Positions 47,600 through 60,200 of a DNA stretch of 64,000 bases are shown one piece after another; the first letter of the stretch is position 1; each line of letters begins with the position of its first letter. The translations under genes and the position numbers were made by a program. This DNA is from Myxocyprinus asiaticus (taxonomy: Eukaryota; Chordata; Actinopteri; Cypriniformes; Catostomidae), in assembly GCF_019703515.2 (NCBI RefSeq), contig NC_059374.1, positions 17,893,095 to 17,957,094 on the forward strand, read 5' to 3'. The notes under the pieces are model-generated. The model did not search any database, was not told where the DNA came from, and was given only the letters and a program-made list of their open reading frames with translations.

Positions 47600-49440
47600 C
47601 CGAAGAACGTCAGCAGTGTACAACATGCAAAAATGAAGTGACGTAAGGAACACATTTAGATGTCGCAAGTCCAGAACTGGACGAAAACCGCAATGCTTCT
47701 TTGGCACGAAGTATGTTGAGTAAATACCGTTCCTCTGACTGAGTGGAAGAACTTTTTCTATAGCTCCCTTCTACAACAGTGAACAAATTTTCAGAGAAAG
47801 AGCCATTGAACGGGTTATATCCTTGATAACTGTGGGAAGAATTCCTGAAAACATAGGAAGCCAGTGTCGGAACTGCAGAGTATATCCCCTGCTCAAAGTT
47901 GCCAGAACCCAGGGGTCTGACACAGAAGTTCTCCAATAGTTTAGATGTTGCAGAGAGAAACGACTGACTGCTGGCCCAAGCACTTCAGGGTTTGTGGCTT
48001 CTGCATTTAGCACCTGTGTGGGGACGCTGATGTGGTCCCCCCTGAGGCTGACGTGAAATGGGCAACAGCCCTGGGCCTTCTCAACACCCTGTGGATGCTG
48101 TGGGGCCTGAGGTTTGGAAGCAGTGTGGTGATGAAATAACTGCTCTGGTATCGGGTAGTGATGATGAGCTGGAGCTGGCGGTATCCTAAAAGTAGGTGCC
48201 CGTGGGTCCTGAGTCAGCTGATGGGAAGCTTCTGACAGCTTCATTCTCTTCTCCAATACCTCAGAGACATTGGGGCCAAACAGATGTCCTGGTACAATTG
48301 GCAGTTCTCTCAGGGTCTTTTTACAATTTTCAGGCAGCCTCACCTGAGCAAGCCATTCCTGGCGCCGTGCTGTTAGAAGGGTTGCTGAGAGTGTACCCAG
48401 CTCACGAGTCACAAGACCTATGGCCAACAAAGCCATCTGTAGAAACTGAGGCACAGAAGAATCTATATTTGACAACCCCAGTGTGGTGTTGCAGGCAAGA
48501 AGCAGCTGGCAGATAGTATTCTCTGCTCGAGTTATATAGGCTACTGACTTGTATGCCTTCTTAAATAGTGTTTCAATACGTCCACACTGTGCAATTGGAC
48601 AGCGTACATTCCTCTTAATGCTTCATCGGGTGATGCCACTAAGGCTGCCGCCGGCTGTTCAATCTCTGGAGCCCACCCAACCCCTATGGAATCGGCCTCA
48701 GCTATTGAAGCTAGGGTACGGGCTGTCTTTGATCTCCTTCTAGGAACATTAGAACCTGTAAGAGCACTTGAAAACTCTGACACAAAGTCCTTACATGGTG
48801 ACATGGTAAACATGTTTGTATCTGAGTATTGCCTGAAAAACACATTGACCTCAGCAGGTTGAACAGGTGTTTTGTCCAGGCCTAAACGTGCCAACAGCAT
48901 CTGTTGTACTGACATAATATCATCCGAAGAGGATGGGCCCATCCCCGATGAATGAACAGAACCATCGCTCGAGTCACCTGCAACAGACCGGCTGGAGATA
49001 AACTTCTGAGAGGGAGGATGCATAGCGGCATCAACCAATTCATGTGGAGTTTGGAAATCACCCTTGTCCACTGGTGTGTTCCCAGTGGGTGCGGCCGATA
49101 CTGGGTGTCGGAGAGTTGGAGAGCTGAAGATGCTTCATCTCTGCCATTTCTGATGAGAAATTTGCGACAGTCTTCGAGAGCAAATGTTCAGAATTGTCAG
49201 TTTGCGGCACAGGTTTCTTTTTCGGCGGCAGAGCGCCAGCCGCAGGACTGAATCATGTTGTGCGAGGCTAACAGGTGAACGAGGATCCAACTCAGCGATG
49301 CCAAGCTGCCTCTCTGATATCGGCAGCATACTACAGTGCAAACACGGATCCGTCAAAGCCTGTCTTAAATGCTGAATTCCTAAACACGATGGTTGTGTCC
49401 ATCATCGGGAAGAAGCATATTCGGACACAGTTTACAACTC
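47600..49440 (-). mobile_element. DIRS-type retrotransposon fragment (gag-like ORF and start of RT)
   Basis: On the minus strand, the CxxC/DGH start of the gag-like ORF lies near 49430-49390. About 49071-48620 (SVQQMLLARLGLDKTPVQPA, MSPCKDFVSEFSSALTGSNV) and 48600-47771 follow. The second part includes EWLAQVRLPENCKKTLRELP, PGHLFGPNVSEVLEKRMKLS, GPAVSRFSLQHLNYWRTSVS and DPWVLATLSRGYTLQFRHWL. The last motif leads into RT in DIRS elements. The first RT motif is in another frame at about 47770-47650, and the element stops near 47600. A frame change near 48610-48630 splits the gag-like ORF. RT core, RNase H and tyrosine recombinase are absent. Confidence 0.78.
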
Positions 49441-50521
49441 GATGGAAAGCCGGTGACAAGAGAGCCATGACTCTGAGGGCGGAGTCACCGTAGTCATGAG
49501 CGCTGGCAGCGACTGGGAAACGGCCTCCATGGGCATGGGCACTGGCAGTGATAGGGAAATGACCTCTGTGGTCGTGAGCAAGGGCAGTGACAGCTGAATG
49601 ACCTCCATGGTTGTAAGCACGGCTAGTGATGGGGAACGACCTCCGTGATTGTGAGCATGGGCAGTGCTTGGGGAATAGGAGCCCTTCTTCTCTTCCGCTT
49701 CCGGACGGACATGAGCACAGCTGTGGAGACTCGGAAGGCAGAGCTGTGGGAGGCTCGATGAAGGAAGGCAGAGCCATGGGAGGCTCAAGGGGCAGAGCCA
49801 TGGAAGGCTCGAGGGGCAGAGCCATGGTGCTGAAAACAACGAGGTAAGCTCCGTGGCCATCAGAGCAGGCAGAGGCGTAAAAATGGCCTTCATGGCTGAG
49901 AGAACTGATAGGGTAGGAGCACTGGGTTCATTCTTATATGAAGGGAAAAACTCTCCAGAGTGATGTTGATATATTCCCTCCATGTGAGTTCTCCCATCTC
50001 TGGTAAGTCTACATTGCGGTGGTAATTCAAACCGATCCAAAAAATAGATTTTTAGGTGTGAATCACCATAATTCAATCAGCTCGCAATACCCCAAAAGCG
50101 AGCACAGTAATCCACAAGAGGAATGTCGGCCCGAGACAGTTAAAAACATTCAGCTACTAGATCCATTTTGGGTCAGTCTTTCTGTAACGAGGCAGGCGAG
50201 GGTTAAAGATCTAAATGCAGCTTTTAATCAAACAATAGGGTAAACAAAGTAACTCAGAACATAAAGAGACAAACACAGGGAACAAGGCACAGAGCATAAC
50301 AGAACACATGCAAAGACTGACCAAGAAACCAGGGGAAACAAGGGCTAAAATACACAAGGGAAAACAAGGGAACGAGGAACACCTGGAGAAACAATCAGGG
50401 TAAACCCATCATAAAATGAAACTACAAAGGACTACAAAACTAACACAGGAAAAAGTAACGGGGAACTAAGCAACAAGAATTTCAATATAAAAGTCTAGGC
50501 ACAAACAGGGAATATGTGACA
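49432..50521 (-). mobile_element. LTR plus gag-like leader of an LTR retrotransposon, truncated
   Basis: 50183-50521 (minus) begins TGTCACATATTCCC and ends CCTCGTTACA. It has a TGTATTTTAGCCC TATA-like box and a GATTAAAAGCTGCATTT signal, so it is a complete LTR. Downstream on the minus strand is a short gag-like leader beginning MDLVAECF with a stop soon after. A proline-rich tandem stretch follows (MALPLEPPMALPSFIEPPTA), made by repeats of GCAGAGCCATGGGAGGCTC. The body ends near 49432, where the DIRS fragment begins. No pol region and no second LTR were seen. Confidence 0.62.
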
Positions 50522-51839
50522 CCTTCATAGAAACAGCCCAAACTTCCTTTACTAGTTTGCTTATTGGAGTAGATAAAATGCATCTGTGACAGTGGGTGAG
50601 TGATCTAGAAAAAAAAAAAAAACTTTTTCATGATCATAACGTGGATTTTTTTCTCACAGAATTCATAAAATACAATGACAGAGCGTACTAAGGGTTAATG
50701 AAGTGATGCTCATTTTTGTCCAGTCCTCTTAAAAAATGCAATTCACACAAAACATTTACTTGAAAACACCTTTTCTATGATGAGCATATTTCCAGCTTCT
50801 GAGTTTAAAGTTATATTGATATTTCTTCTGAGGCTTAAATTAAAAAATGTCATGTGGTGTCCAGAGACAATAAAAAAATTTAAAAAAAAAGTCAAAGTCT
50901 CATTAAAAGCTAAAATAAATGTTGGCATGACTAGTGCAGAATAATCTGTTATTGTTATTTAAAAAACAAAAAAACAGTTGTGTTCTTAAATATTATTCAT
51001 ATTTAAAAATTCTTTTGTCCACCAAATCAATGTCACTGGGTGAAACCAACATGGTAGCAATTTTGTTGTTGACCATAAAAAACAATACAGAGCGGACACC
51101 TTTAGACCCTCAAGACTGAGCGTGAAGTTTAAAAAACATCTGATATTTATTTTTACATTTTAATGAAAAGGCACATTTTGTCATGTGGTGGAGCCCTGAA
51201 AACTTCTTGATATTCTTAACTCAAACATTCATAATATTTAGAAAAAATATTTTGTTACCTTGAAATTTTTTTTTGAAAACTTTTTGGAAATTAATTATTA
51301 AGTTGTTTATACTCTCATGTATTCAAGGTGCAATGAAAGAATTATAATACTTTTTATTTGATGGTTACAGCACATGACAATTTTAAAGGTTTCATTTTTT
51401 TTTTTTTTTTTTTTTTTTAGAAAATGCTATAAAGTTTTTCAAAAATATGTGAAACCAAATTGGACACAAAGATTACATTTCTGAGAACATGACAAGCGTT
51501 TTAATCTAAATTTTGAAAAGTTGTCTCATTTTAACACCTTGGACATCCTTATTTACCAATGACCCATAAGTATTAGACACCATTCCCTTTGATTTTTTTT
51601 TACAAATCAACCACTGTTTATACTCCATGACAGTTATGCATTTCAATATATTGTGATGAATCCCATGATGAATCACAGGATACATAGGAAGTGCATTCTC
51701 ATTGGCTAGATTCTCACTGGTGATAGAACGTCATTGGCGAGATTATTCATTGACAGAGAAGGGCTCGCAGTGCAGATATATCACTGCAAAGTGAAAAGTT
51801 AAGCCCCATTACAAGACAATCAGCTGTCCAACTTGCATT
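50522..51839. other. AT-rich spacer and 5' flank of SDR copy B
   Basis: It includes a T-run at 51397-51418. From about 51680 (AGGAAGTGCATTCTCATTGG, CTAGATTCTCACTGG, GAGAAGGGCTCGCAGTGCAG) the sequence matches the 5' flanks of copies A and C, including the inverted CCAAT box ATTGGCT. This is a likely promoter-proximal region. Confidence 0.5.
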
Positions 51840-54800
51840 ATGGATCGTTGGAAAGGCAGAGTTGCTCTTGTCACTGGTGCTTCAGTGGGAATTGGGGCTG
51901 CAATCGCAAAGTCTCTTGTCCAGCATGGTATGAAAGTGGTCGGCTGTGCCAGAAACCTGCAACAAATAGAGGTAATGTACCATGCAGCAAACAAACTGAC
52001 AAAAAAGTTAGCTATGCAGCTATAGCAGAGAAATTAAACTTAGTGTATAATGCTGCATATAACCAGCTTGTGAGAAATACATCGTAAATATATAGTATAT
52101 CCATAGACAAGTAGATGAAGAGTGAAATATATTGGCAGGAAAGTAAACAGAAAGTGCTCAGTGGTGGTACATTTAAACAAGCCTTGCTGAAATCTCAAAG
52201 TATTATTTTGTGTTGTAGAAATTATCAGCAGAATGTGTCAGTAGTGGATTCAGTGGAACTCTGATTCCATACAAATGCGATCTGTCTGTAGAAGAGGAAA
52301 TACTATCCATGTTTGCCTCAATCAAAGTTCAACATCAGGGCATTGACGTGTGCATCAATAACGCTGGCTTGGCTCTTCCAGAGCCCATATTAAGTGGTAA
52401 AACCAGTGGCTGGAGGACTATGATGGATGTAAGTAACTCACAGAATAAACAACAAGCTTCCAGTTTATGCCTCATTCACACTGACAGCGATTTTGTTGCT
52501 GGATGTTGCCTGGTTTTCTAGTTGGTTTTGATGCCGCTGGATATCTTGACGTATTGGTGGGCTGCTCAGCTGCCCATAGTTTTTTCAAATCTGATCACAA
52601 ATTACATGTATAAAGTGATACAGTGCTTAACCACTTTTTCAACAGCCTTGGTTCCGGAAGTATTTTTCCCATTCATTCATTTTTCCAATAGGCATTTCTT
52701 AAAATCCCTCATAAGAGTTCTAAAGCCCAGTTCACACTGTACGATTTTTGCAATGATTCTGCAGCCTGAGACAAATTTCAGGAATCCTAAGGGATTGGTT
52801 TTATGAATACTAAAGATTCTGACATTCTACTCCCATGGCATACTGTTTTTGGCATACTATTTATAAGGGAAGTATGGATATTTGGACGCAGTGAGTGAGT
52901 TGGCTGTCATTGCAACTCTTATTTAGCGCACTTTGTTGGTGGCGATTCTCTGATTGGTGGATCTTTCGCTACATGATCATGGGTAGTGTAGTTCTTCATC
53001 AGGAAATCTGCACTATTAAACACAAATTCTAAAAATGAAGTTTAAATAACGCAGACTAATATGGCTTCAACAGAAGCCTATACCATCGATTAACAACTTC
53101 GCAGCTCACTGTAGCTCTGTCTTTAAAGGTTAGGGTTAGTTATAAGTTATCTTTAAAAACAGAACAGTAAAATCTCTATCACATTATACATTAACTTCTT
53201 TGTTTTGCCTGCACTCGACTACAGTATCTCACAAGAGACAGATCACATGAGCTCCACTTTCTTTTCTTCCATAGATGAAGTTACTGTTTACAAACAATGC
53301 TGTTTGTGGTGTTGAAACACCCCATTTCTGAACGATTATTGGAGATTTGGGTTTTTTTAAAGCTGAAGTATGTAATTCCTGCAACGCTAGCGCCTCGAAT
53401 GGAATTGAAAAAATACCAAAAAAATATTTACAGAGTTTTCTGAATACGACCCTCGTCTGCTGTTGTTCAAACAGTCAGATAGTCTCACCCCCAACTCACG
53501 CCATTGGTTGAGTAATGTTGTTGGGTCAGGTCTAAGCAGGTCGCTCAACAAACATGGGAATTTTTATAGTGCCACAGAGACACAGTGTTTACAGTTTTCG
53601 ATAGGGTTGGGGCGATATATAGAATTTTTATATATCGCAAACCAAAAAAAAATGACAAACCATATCGTGGCGTAATTCAATATTTCGAAATTTGCAACAT
53701 TGTTTTCTGTCCATGTGATCATAAATTAAATAACCTGTCAAACATCTCTCTATCACTTGATTTTACCCTTACTGGGCTTTTTTCTACACTGTTTACAGGG
53801 TTCACACAAGGTCCTAAAAGTGTTTGAATGTAGCATTTAGAACTTTAAGAACTGGAATACCTGGAAAATCGCCTTGTTTTGATGAAAAGTGCTTGATATT
53901 AAAGCGGATCGTTTCCTCCGTGTAAAGTGTGTCCATCAAAGATGAGGCACACTCCACTTTCACTGAATAATGTGTCTTATTATCTTTTCAGTTCATTACA
54001 GTCAGATAAAAAAGTAAAAAAGAAATATTAATATTAATCTCACGCAGCATGGATGCGCTAAAGAAACCCAGAGATTCTCATTGATGTTCGCTGAATCGGA
54101 TCACTGTGAGCTGCTCGTTGAACCCTTAAAGTGACAGTAACCCTTTTAGCATTTCTTATAAAAATGAATGTAAACTCATTGTTATTACTTGTATATTGTG
54201 CACATTATTTCAAACAGTTATAGCTCATTATTATTATATACAATTTAAGGATGTAATATTAATTAATATAATGTAGAATTTCTGTATTTTTACAAAGTTA
54301 AATTTGTATTATAATAATGATGACAAACAAATTATTTAAAAGATAAATATACACTTTCATATACTTTTTTCAGGACAGGTTCTGTTCAGTTCTATCACTT
54401 GCTCTGCACCTGATCAGCCTGAATGTAGCTCACTATTTTTGAAAGTAAAAAACAGAGAAAGGTATTATTAAGCTGAACATTTATATTGTGTATTAAAGAA
54501 CTTTCTGACGAGAAAGTATAATGAGCATTTTGCTCAAACATTTTTTCAGAAAACAAACTTTTTTTTTGTAATATTTTGTATGTCGAATCGAGATTAAATT
54601 GAATCGTATCGTATCGAACCGAATCGTGACATAACCATATCGTCCCATCCCTAGTTTTCGAGAAAATAAATCTATGAATGGCTTACTTATAGTTGTCTCA
54701 GGATATTAAGTTGGGATGGAAGAAAGTATTTTAACACCAAAACATTTACATACTTCAGCTTTAAATTTCCATCAGGATCAGTGTATTAGGACAATCTCAG

Positions 54801-56195
54801 GGTTTTACATAAATAATTGATATTTCTCAGATCCGTTATTGTTAGTGCATCTGTTCAAATAAGATCCACTTACACTGCAGCTGTTGTTGGTAGATTTTAC
54901 ATTTTCTTGAAGAAATCCCACAAAAACTGTTTTTAATTTCCAGAGTGCAATCGCTGTGACAGGTATGAGGTCAAACATGATCTAACAATGATCTTATACC
55001 ACCATGTAAGATCTAACAGGACGAATGGGAGCCAGTCTCCACCACCGCAGCACATAGGCTATTGTTTGTGAAAGGATATGCAAATAAAAATACTTCTAAA
55101 ATTATGTTTTTGCATTTATTTTGACTGCAGTAAGTAACTTGTTCAATCAAAACCAGCTGTTTAAATTTACCAGAGGGCACTGTACTGTAAATAAGTACAA
55201 CAGTGAATAAAAATTTAAATGGGAGAAAATTCAAGATTAAAAAATGTCACATTTTGCAGGTGAATGTCACTGGACTGTCAGTGTGCAACCGTGAGGCTTA
55301 CCTGTCCATGAAAGAGAGAAATGTCGATGATGGCCATATCATTAATATAAACAGGTACAGAAATGTTTTATTGGATTTTTAACCTGCATTCATGTTTATG
55401 TCCAGACACCAAACGATTAAATACCTTAAAATATGTATTTCAGCATGTGTGGACACAGAGTCGTGCACAATGCTGATGTACACTTCTACACTGCTACCAA
55501 ATATGCTGTGACAGCTCTCACAGAGGGCTTGCGGCAAGAGTTACGGGAGGCCAAGACACACATACGTGCCACAGTAAGCGCAAACCAACAGCTGTTTTCA
55601 ATGAAGACTTTAAAATAACATGATCATCATCATAATAAAACATGTCCAAAGACTAATATTTCACTAATAAAGCTCCTTCTTTAATAGTGTATATCTCCTG
55701 GTTTAGTGGAGACACAGTTTTCCTTCCGGCTCTTTAGTCACGACCCAGAAAGAGCTGCTGCCACCTATAAAAGAATAAAGGTAAAGACACATAGTGATTT
55801 TTTTTTTTTTTGTTTTTTTGTTTTTTTGTAGGTTATTGTTTACTTCTTCAAATATTTAAATGTCCTATTTACAGTGTTTAGAAGCAGGTGACATTGCCAG
55901 CGCTGTTGTGTATGTCCTTAGCGCTCCTCCTCACGTCCAGGTAACCATGGTCCAACAGTATTGTTTTGATATTTATTTTGCTATTTAATTGGCTGGAACA
56001 AAAAAAGATAAGTGTCGGTAAGTGTTCATTTATAAAGATGTCAATTTGAGCAGTGTGCAGTGTGTTTGTCCAGTTAGAAACTTGACAATTTAAAGTTTGA
56101 ATTTTATTTATTATTCACATAATGTTTTATTTTTATTTTTTCACCTTCTGTAGATTGGTGACATTCAGATGAGGCCTGTGGAACAGTTGACATAA
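51840..56195 (+). CDS. dhrs11: DHRS11-like short-chain dehydrogenase/reductase, copy B (intact), 7 exons, 255 aa
   Basis: Exons: 51840-51971, 52219-52428, 55260-55354, 55444-55573, 55688-55780, 55875-55940, 56154-56195. All are GT-AG and phases join to 256 codons including stop. The family reduces keto groups of steroids and other carbonyls with NADPH in the cytosol. Motifs: TGASVGIG (12-19) in MDRWKGRVALVTGASVGIGA; CARN after strand 2, typical of NADPH use; NNAG (91-94) in DVCINNAGLALPEPILSGKT; the catalytic set Ser 146, Tyr 161, Lys 165 in ININSMCGHRVVHNADVHFY and TATKYAVTAL; and ISPGLVETQF. It ends QIGDIQMRPVEQLT. Length and Ser-Tyr spacing of 15 match human DHRS11 as I recall it. It is the only one of three tandem copies without a disabling change. 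Intron 2 is 2.8 kb and holds two nested transposons. Confidence 0.93.
53357..54765. mobile_element. MITE with TTAAAGCTGAAGTATGTAAT ends, split by a hAT-type element
   Basis: The left end TTAAAGCTGAAGTATGTAAT (53358-) and the right end TTACATACTTCAGCTTTAA (54747-54765) are inverted complements. The interior includes CTCACGCCATTGGTTGAG, also seen near 21295. The 1052-bp element at 53601-54652 interrupts it. Confidence 0.75.
53601..54652. mobile_element. hAT-type non-autonomous element inside the MITE
   Basis: Ends ATAGGGTTGGGGCGATAT and complement ATATCGTCCCATCCCT, flanked by the perfect 8-bp duplication AGTTTTCG (53593-53600 and 54653-54660). 1052 bp and no transposase frame. Confidence 0.87.
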
Positions 56196-57217
56196 CCGGA
56201 GCAGAAAAACAGTATAAAGCACCTGCAACTTCTTGATCATCATTATAAAGACTCACAGACATATTACTATATTATAAACAGAATTGTCAATAATGACAAG
56301 ACTGTCTCCATGTAATCTTACTTTGTTGTAAACAATAATTATCAAGTCTAAATCTTCTGAAATGCAATTTTTAATGAAATGCAAATGGCTCATAATCAGA
56401 ACAGTACTGTGTCTTGGCTCTTTCCAGTGTTGTAATGAATTTAAAATGCAGAATTATAATGGGAATGAAGAATGCAGAATCAGTAAAAAAAATATTATGC
56501 TTTACATCACGAACGTTTAAATGCGAACAAAGAACGAGTGAAGTGGAAATGTGTTGCTTCTTTATACAAATGTTACATCAGCTCTGAATTTGCCTCTCAA
56601 CAAACATTTTCTGGAAAAAAGGATTTTCTGTGGAGGGTCACCATTGACATTGCATTTATACCCAGGGTTGTAATCAATCTGTGCCTTAAAAACAGCTCTT
56701 TTTTATTTTTTATTTTTTATTTTTAAGGAATGGACTTCAGTAGCATAAAATTGTGGACAGTTTAAACAGGCTTTTCTACTTCAAGTGTACATGATGAAAC
56801 TTTCTGGTTTTCTTCAAATGTGCTGTTGAATAGAGAACTGACAGCATTTATTGTAAAAAGAAAAAGAATAATAAAACAAAACCTTAATACATTTTATTAC
56901 CTCACAAACACTTACGCCTATCCAGATCCAGAAGTCTTTCATAAATATTGCACAAAGGTAAAAGTCACATAAATGGACCATGTGCATATGTTTCAGGGTG
57001 GAATGTAGAGATTAACCGAAACTGAATTATGCTAAAGAATGAACACTTTCTGACAGGGCTTACCACCTGCTGTCATGGCTGGAATAATTTGCAGAATAGG
57101 AAGTGCATTGCTGTTGGCTAGAATCTCAGTGAGTATTCATTGGCAGTGGAGGGGTTGCAGTACAGATCACTGCAAACTGTTAGCTGTTGATCTGTTGGAA
57201 CTTTGTGAGAGTAACGT
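56196..57217. other. SDR B-C intergenic region
   Basis: About 1 kb. It contains the copy-B 3' UTR (homologous to that of copy A), then CAGGGTGGAATGTAGAGATT (56995) and the copy-C 5' flank with GCTGTTGGCTAGAATCTCAG. This is the unexpanded form of the spacer that is 17.5 kb between A and B. Confidence 0.6.
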
Positions 57218-60200
57218 ATGCATCATTGGAAAGGCAGAGTTGCTCCTGTCACTGGTGCTTCAGTGGGAATCGGAGCTGAAATTGCAAAGTCTCTTGTTCA
57301 GCATGGTATGAAAGTGGTAGGCTGTGCCAGAAACCTGCAACAAATAGAGGTAATGTACCATGTCTCTGAAAGATTTATTTTATTAAGTGGGGGTGTGGGC
57401 TTACATGCTGTATATAAATTGTTTAATTTGCCACGTCTTCTTTTCTTTTTGCTGTTATACTTTGTTATTCATAACTTTCCATAATTCTCAAATAGATCAG
57501 AAAGGCACATTAGTGATTTTTTTCTCTTTCAGGGATAAAGTGAAGACTATATATTTTTATAATCTAATAAATATTTTTATAATGTCTTTTCCTCACACAA
57601 AGCTTTCATATTGCCTCTGAAGACTTAGAATAGAGCACCCAAATCAAGATGTATTGTTTTGTACAAATTATGACTTAAATTTCTGTCTGTTCCTCAAACA
57701 ACACTATGCATTGTAGTGCAAGTTGTATGGACCACTTTCGTCATGAGGATGGAGTTCTTAATATTGGCAGAAAAACCTATATTCTATTCTGTGAACTGAG
57801 TCACAGGAACAAAAAATATGTTGGGTTAAATAAGCATAGCAGAGAAGATTAAGTACTTTCTACATTAAATAAGTTAGTTTAAGTGTGAACTTAACTCTTA
57901 GTGTGAACTAAATTCAACATTCAAACCTGCAAAAATGAATACTCTAGCTTAAATGTAAATATTGTTTTTGATTGTTTGTTATTTTCACGTGTCATCGTAT
58001 ATTAATCCAAATGTAGAAAACCTTGTCATATTTATTTGCTAATTTGAGTAAAATTCACAGGTAAATAAGATAAGTAAATTTTACTTAACTTTTCGAAGCT
58101 GGTGTTCCCAGCATGCACTGGGCTTGAATAATCAATGAGCTTGCATGGTTTCATTGTTTGCTAGTTTATTTGCACTGTTTTTATTGTTACAGTTTATTTT
58201 GTTGTTACATTTGGTAACTTCTTGTTTTATGCAGTCTTAAGTTCATGTTCTACTCAAAATTACCCGATCATTATCAAAACAAATTATCTGTTGAGGGTTA
58301 GGTCATCGTCACCGTCATGGTATTTTGTGCCCCATGTGTTAAAGTCTGTGTGCGCAGCTTTACGTCTTATTTTAAATGCCAATAAAGCAGATTGATGTTG
58401 TCTTACAGAGTGCATAGCAATCCAAAGAGATAGTTCAACCAAAAATGAAAATGATCTCATCATTTACTCACTCTCATGCCATCCCAAATGAAGATTTTTG
58501 GAAGAATATCTCAGATCTGTAGGTCCATACAATGCAGGTGAATGGTGACCAGGCCTTTGAAGTTCAGCATAAAAGTGATCCATAAGACTCTAGTGGTTTA
58601 ATCAACATCTTCTGAAGTGATCCAGTTGGTTTTGGGTGAGAACAGACCAAAATTTTACTTTTTTTTCATTGTACATCTTGACAGCACTCTGTTTGGCGAT
58701 CATGATTTCAAGCTCGATTATACTTCCTATAGTGTCATCTAGTGCTCTGTGCATACGTCAAGCACTAAGAAGTGTAATCGAGCTTGAAATCATGATCGTG
58801 CCTAGAGACTGCCATGCAGGATGTGAGGAGCAATATTTTGGTCTGTTCTCACCCAAAACCAACTGGATCACTTCAGAAGACATGGATTAAACAACTGGAG
58901 TTTTGTGGATTATATTTATACTGACTTTATTTGCTTTATGGAGCTTCAAAGTTTTGGTCACAATTGACTTGCATTGTATGGACCTACAGAGCTGAAATGT
59001 TCTTCAAAAAAATCTTAATTTGTGTTCTGCAGAAAAAAGAAAGTCATACACATCTGTGATGGCATGAGGGTGAGTAAATGATGAGATCATTTTCATTTTT
59101 GGGTGAACTGTCCCTTTAAGCTTCCCTATGGGAGGCTTCTGTGTGTCATGTACTACATGATTAAACCTATGTTTGAAAAGAAAATTCAAAACGTGTCATG
59201 TTCAAATAAGATGTTTATTAAAATTTTACTACATGCATATCATATTTGTAACTGAAAGTTACTGAATTTACTAAAATGTTTAAGTTCAACTGACTCACTT
59301 TAATCAATATAATGTAATAAAGTTAAGTGGATTTTAATTAGTTTTATACCATTAAGATTTACTTAGAAAAACAGTGTGAAATCTTACTTGTAATTTTTTT
59401 CAGTTGCAGGATTTTTTATTAGTTTGTTGTAATGCTACAACTTAACTTTAGATCCCTTTGTTTATTATTGGTAAGAAGCCCATAGTGATTTTGTGTGCTG
59501 ACAAATCTATTTCACACATTTTCTTGCATGCTTTGTTATTGTTTGCTATCCCTTTGCCAGTGGTTTTGAGCTTTGTATTCTTCATGTTATGTAAATCTCA
59601 AAGTACTCTTTTGCAGAAATTAGTGACTGAATGCGTCAGTAGTGGATTCAGTGGAACTCTGATTCCATACAAATGTGATCTGTCTGTAGAGGAGCAAATC
59701 ATATCCATGGTCACCTGGATCAAAGCACAAATTCAGGGCATTAATGTGTGCATCAATAATGCTGGCTTGGCTCTACCAGAGCCCATTTTAAGTGGGAGAA
59801 CCAGTGGCTGGAGGACTATGATAGATGTCAGTAAATCACGGAACAAAAAAGCAGTTATTTCTTATCTGCCAACATCCAAAAAGAGAATGATGGTGGTCAC
59901 CTAAAATGTCCTATATTGCAGGTGAATGTCATTGGCCTGTCAGTGTGCACCCGTGAGGCTTACCTCTCCATGAAAGAAAGAAATGTTGTTGATGGCCATA
60001 TCATTAATATTAACAGGTACGGAAATGTTTAATTGGGCATTTTATCTGCATTCACATTTCTGCCTGTAAAGGCAGCAAAGCATTCAATATCTTAAAATGT
60101 GTGTTTTAGCTTGTGTGGACACAGATTTATGAACGTCACTGATATACACTTTTACTCGGCAACCAAATATGCAACACAGAGGGCTTACGGCAAGAGTTAC

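Noticed and set aside
48196..49493. Plus-strand open frames across the DIRS fragment
   Set aside because: They oppose the minus-strand gag-like and RT motifs and have no recognisable domain.
55444..55460. SDR copies A, B and C all have Cys where human DHRS11 has the second Ser of NSMSG, which could look like loss of the catalytic Ser
   Set aside because: The catalytic Ser is the first one (Ser 146 here, 15 residues before Tyr 161, as in human DHRS11 Ser151/Tyr166). It is kept. The Cys is at a non-catalytic position.
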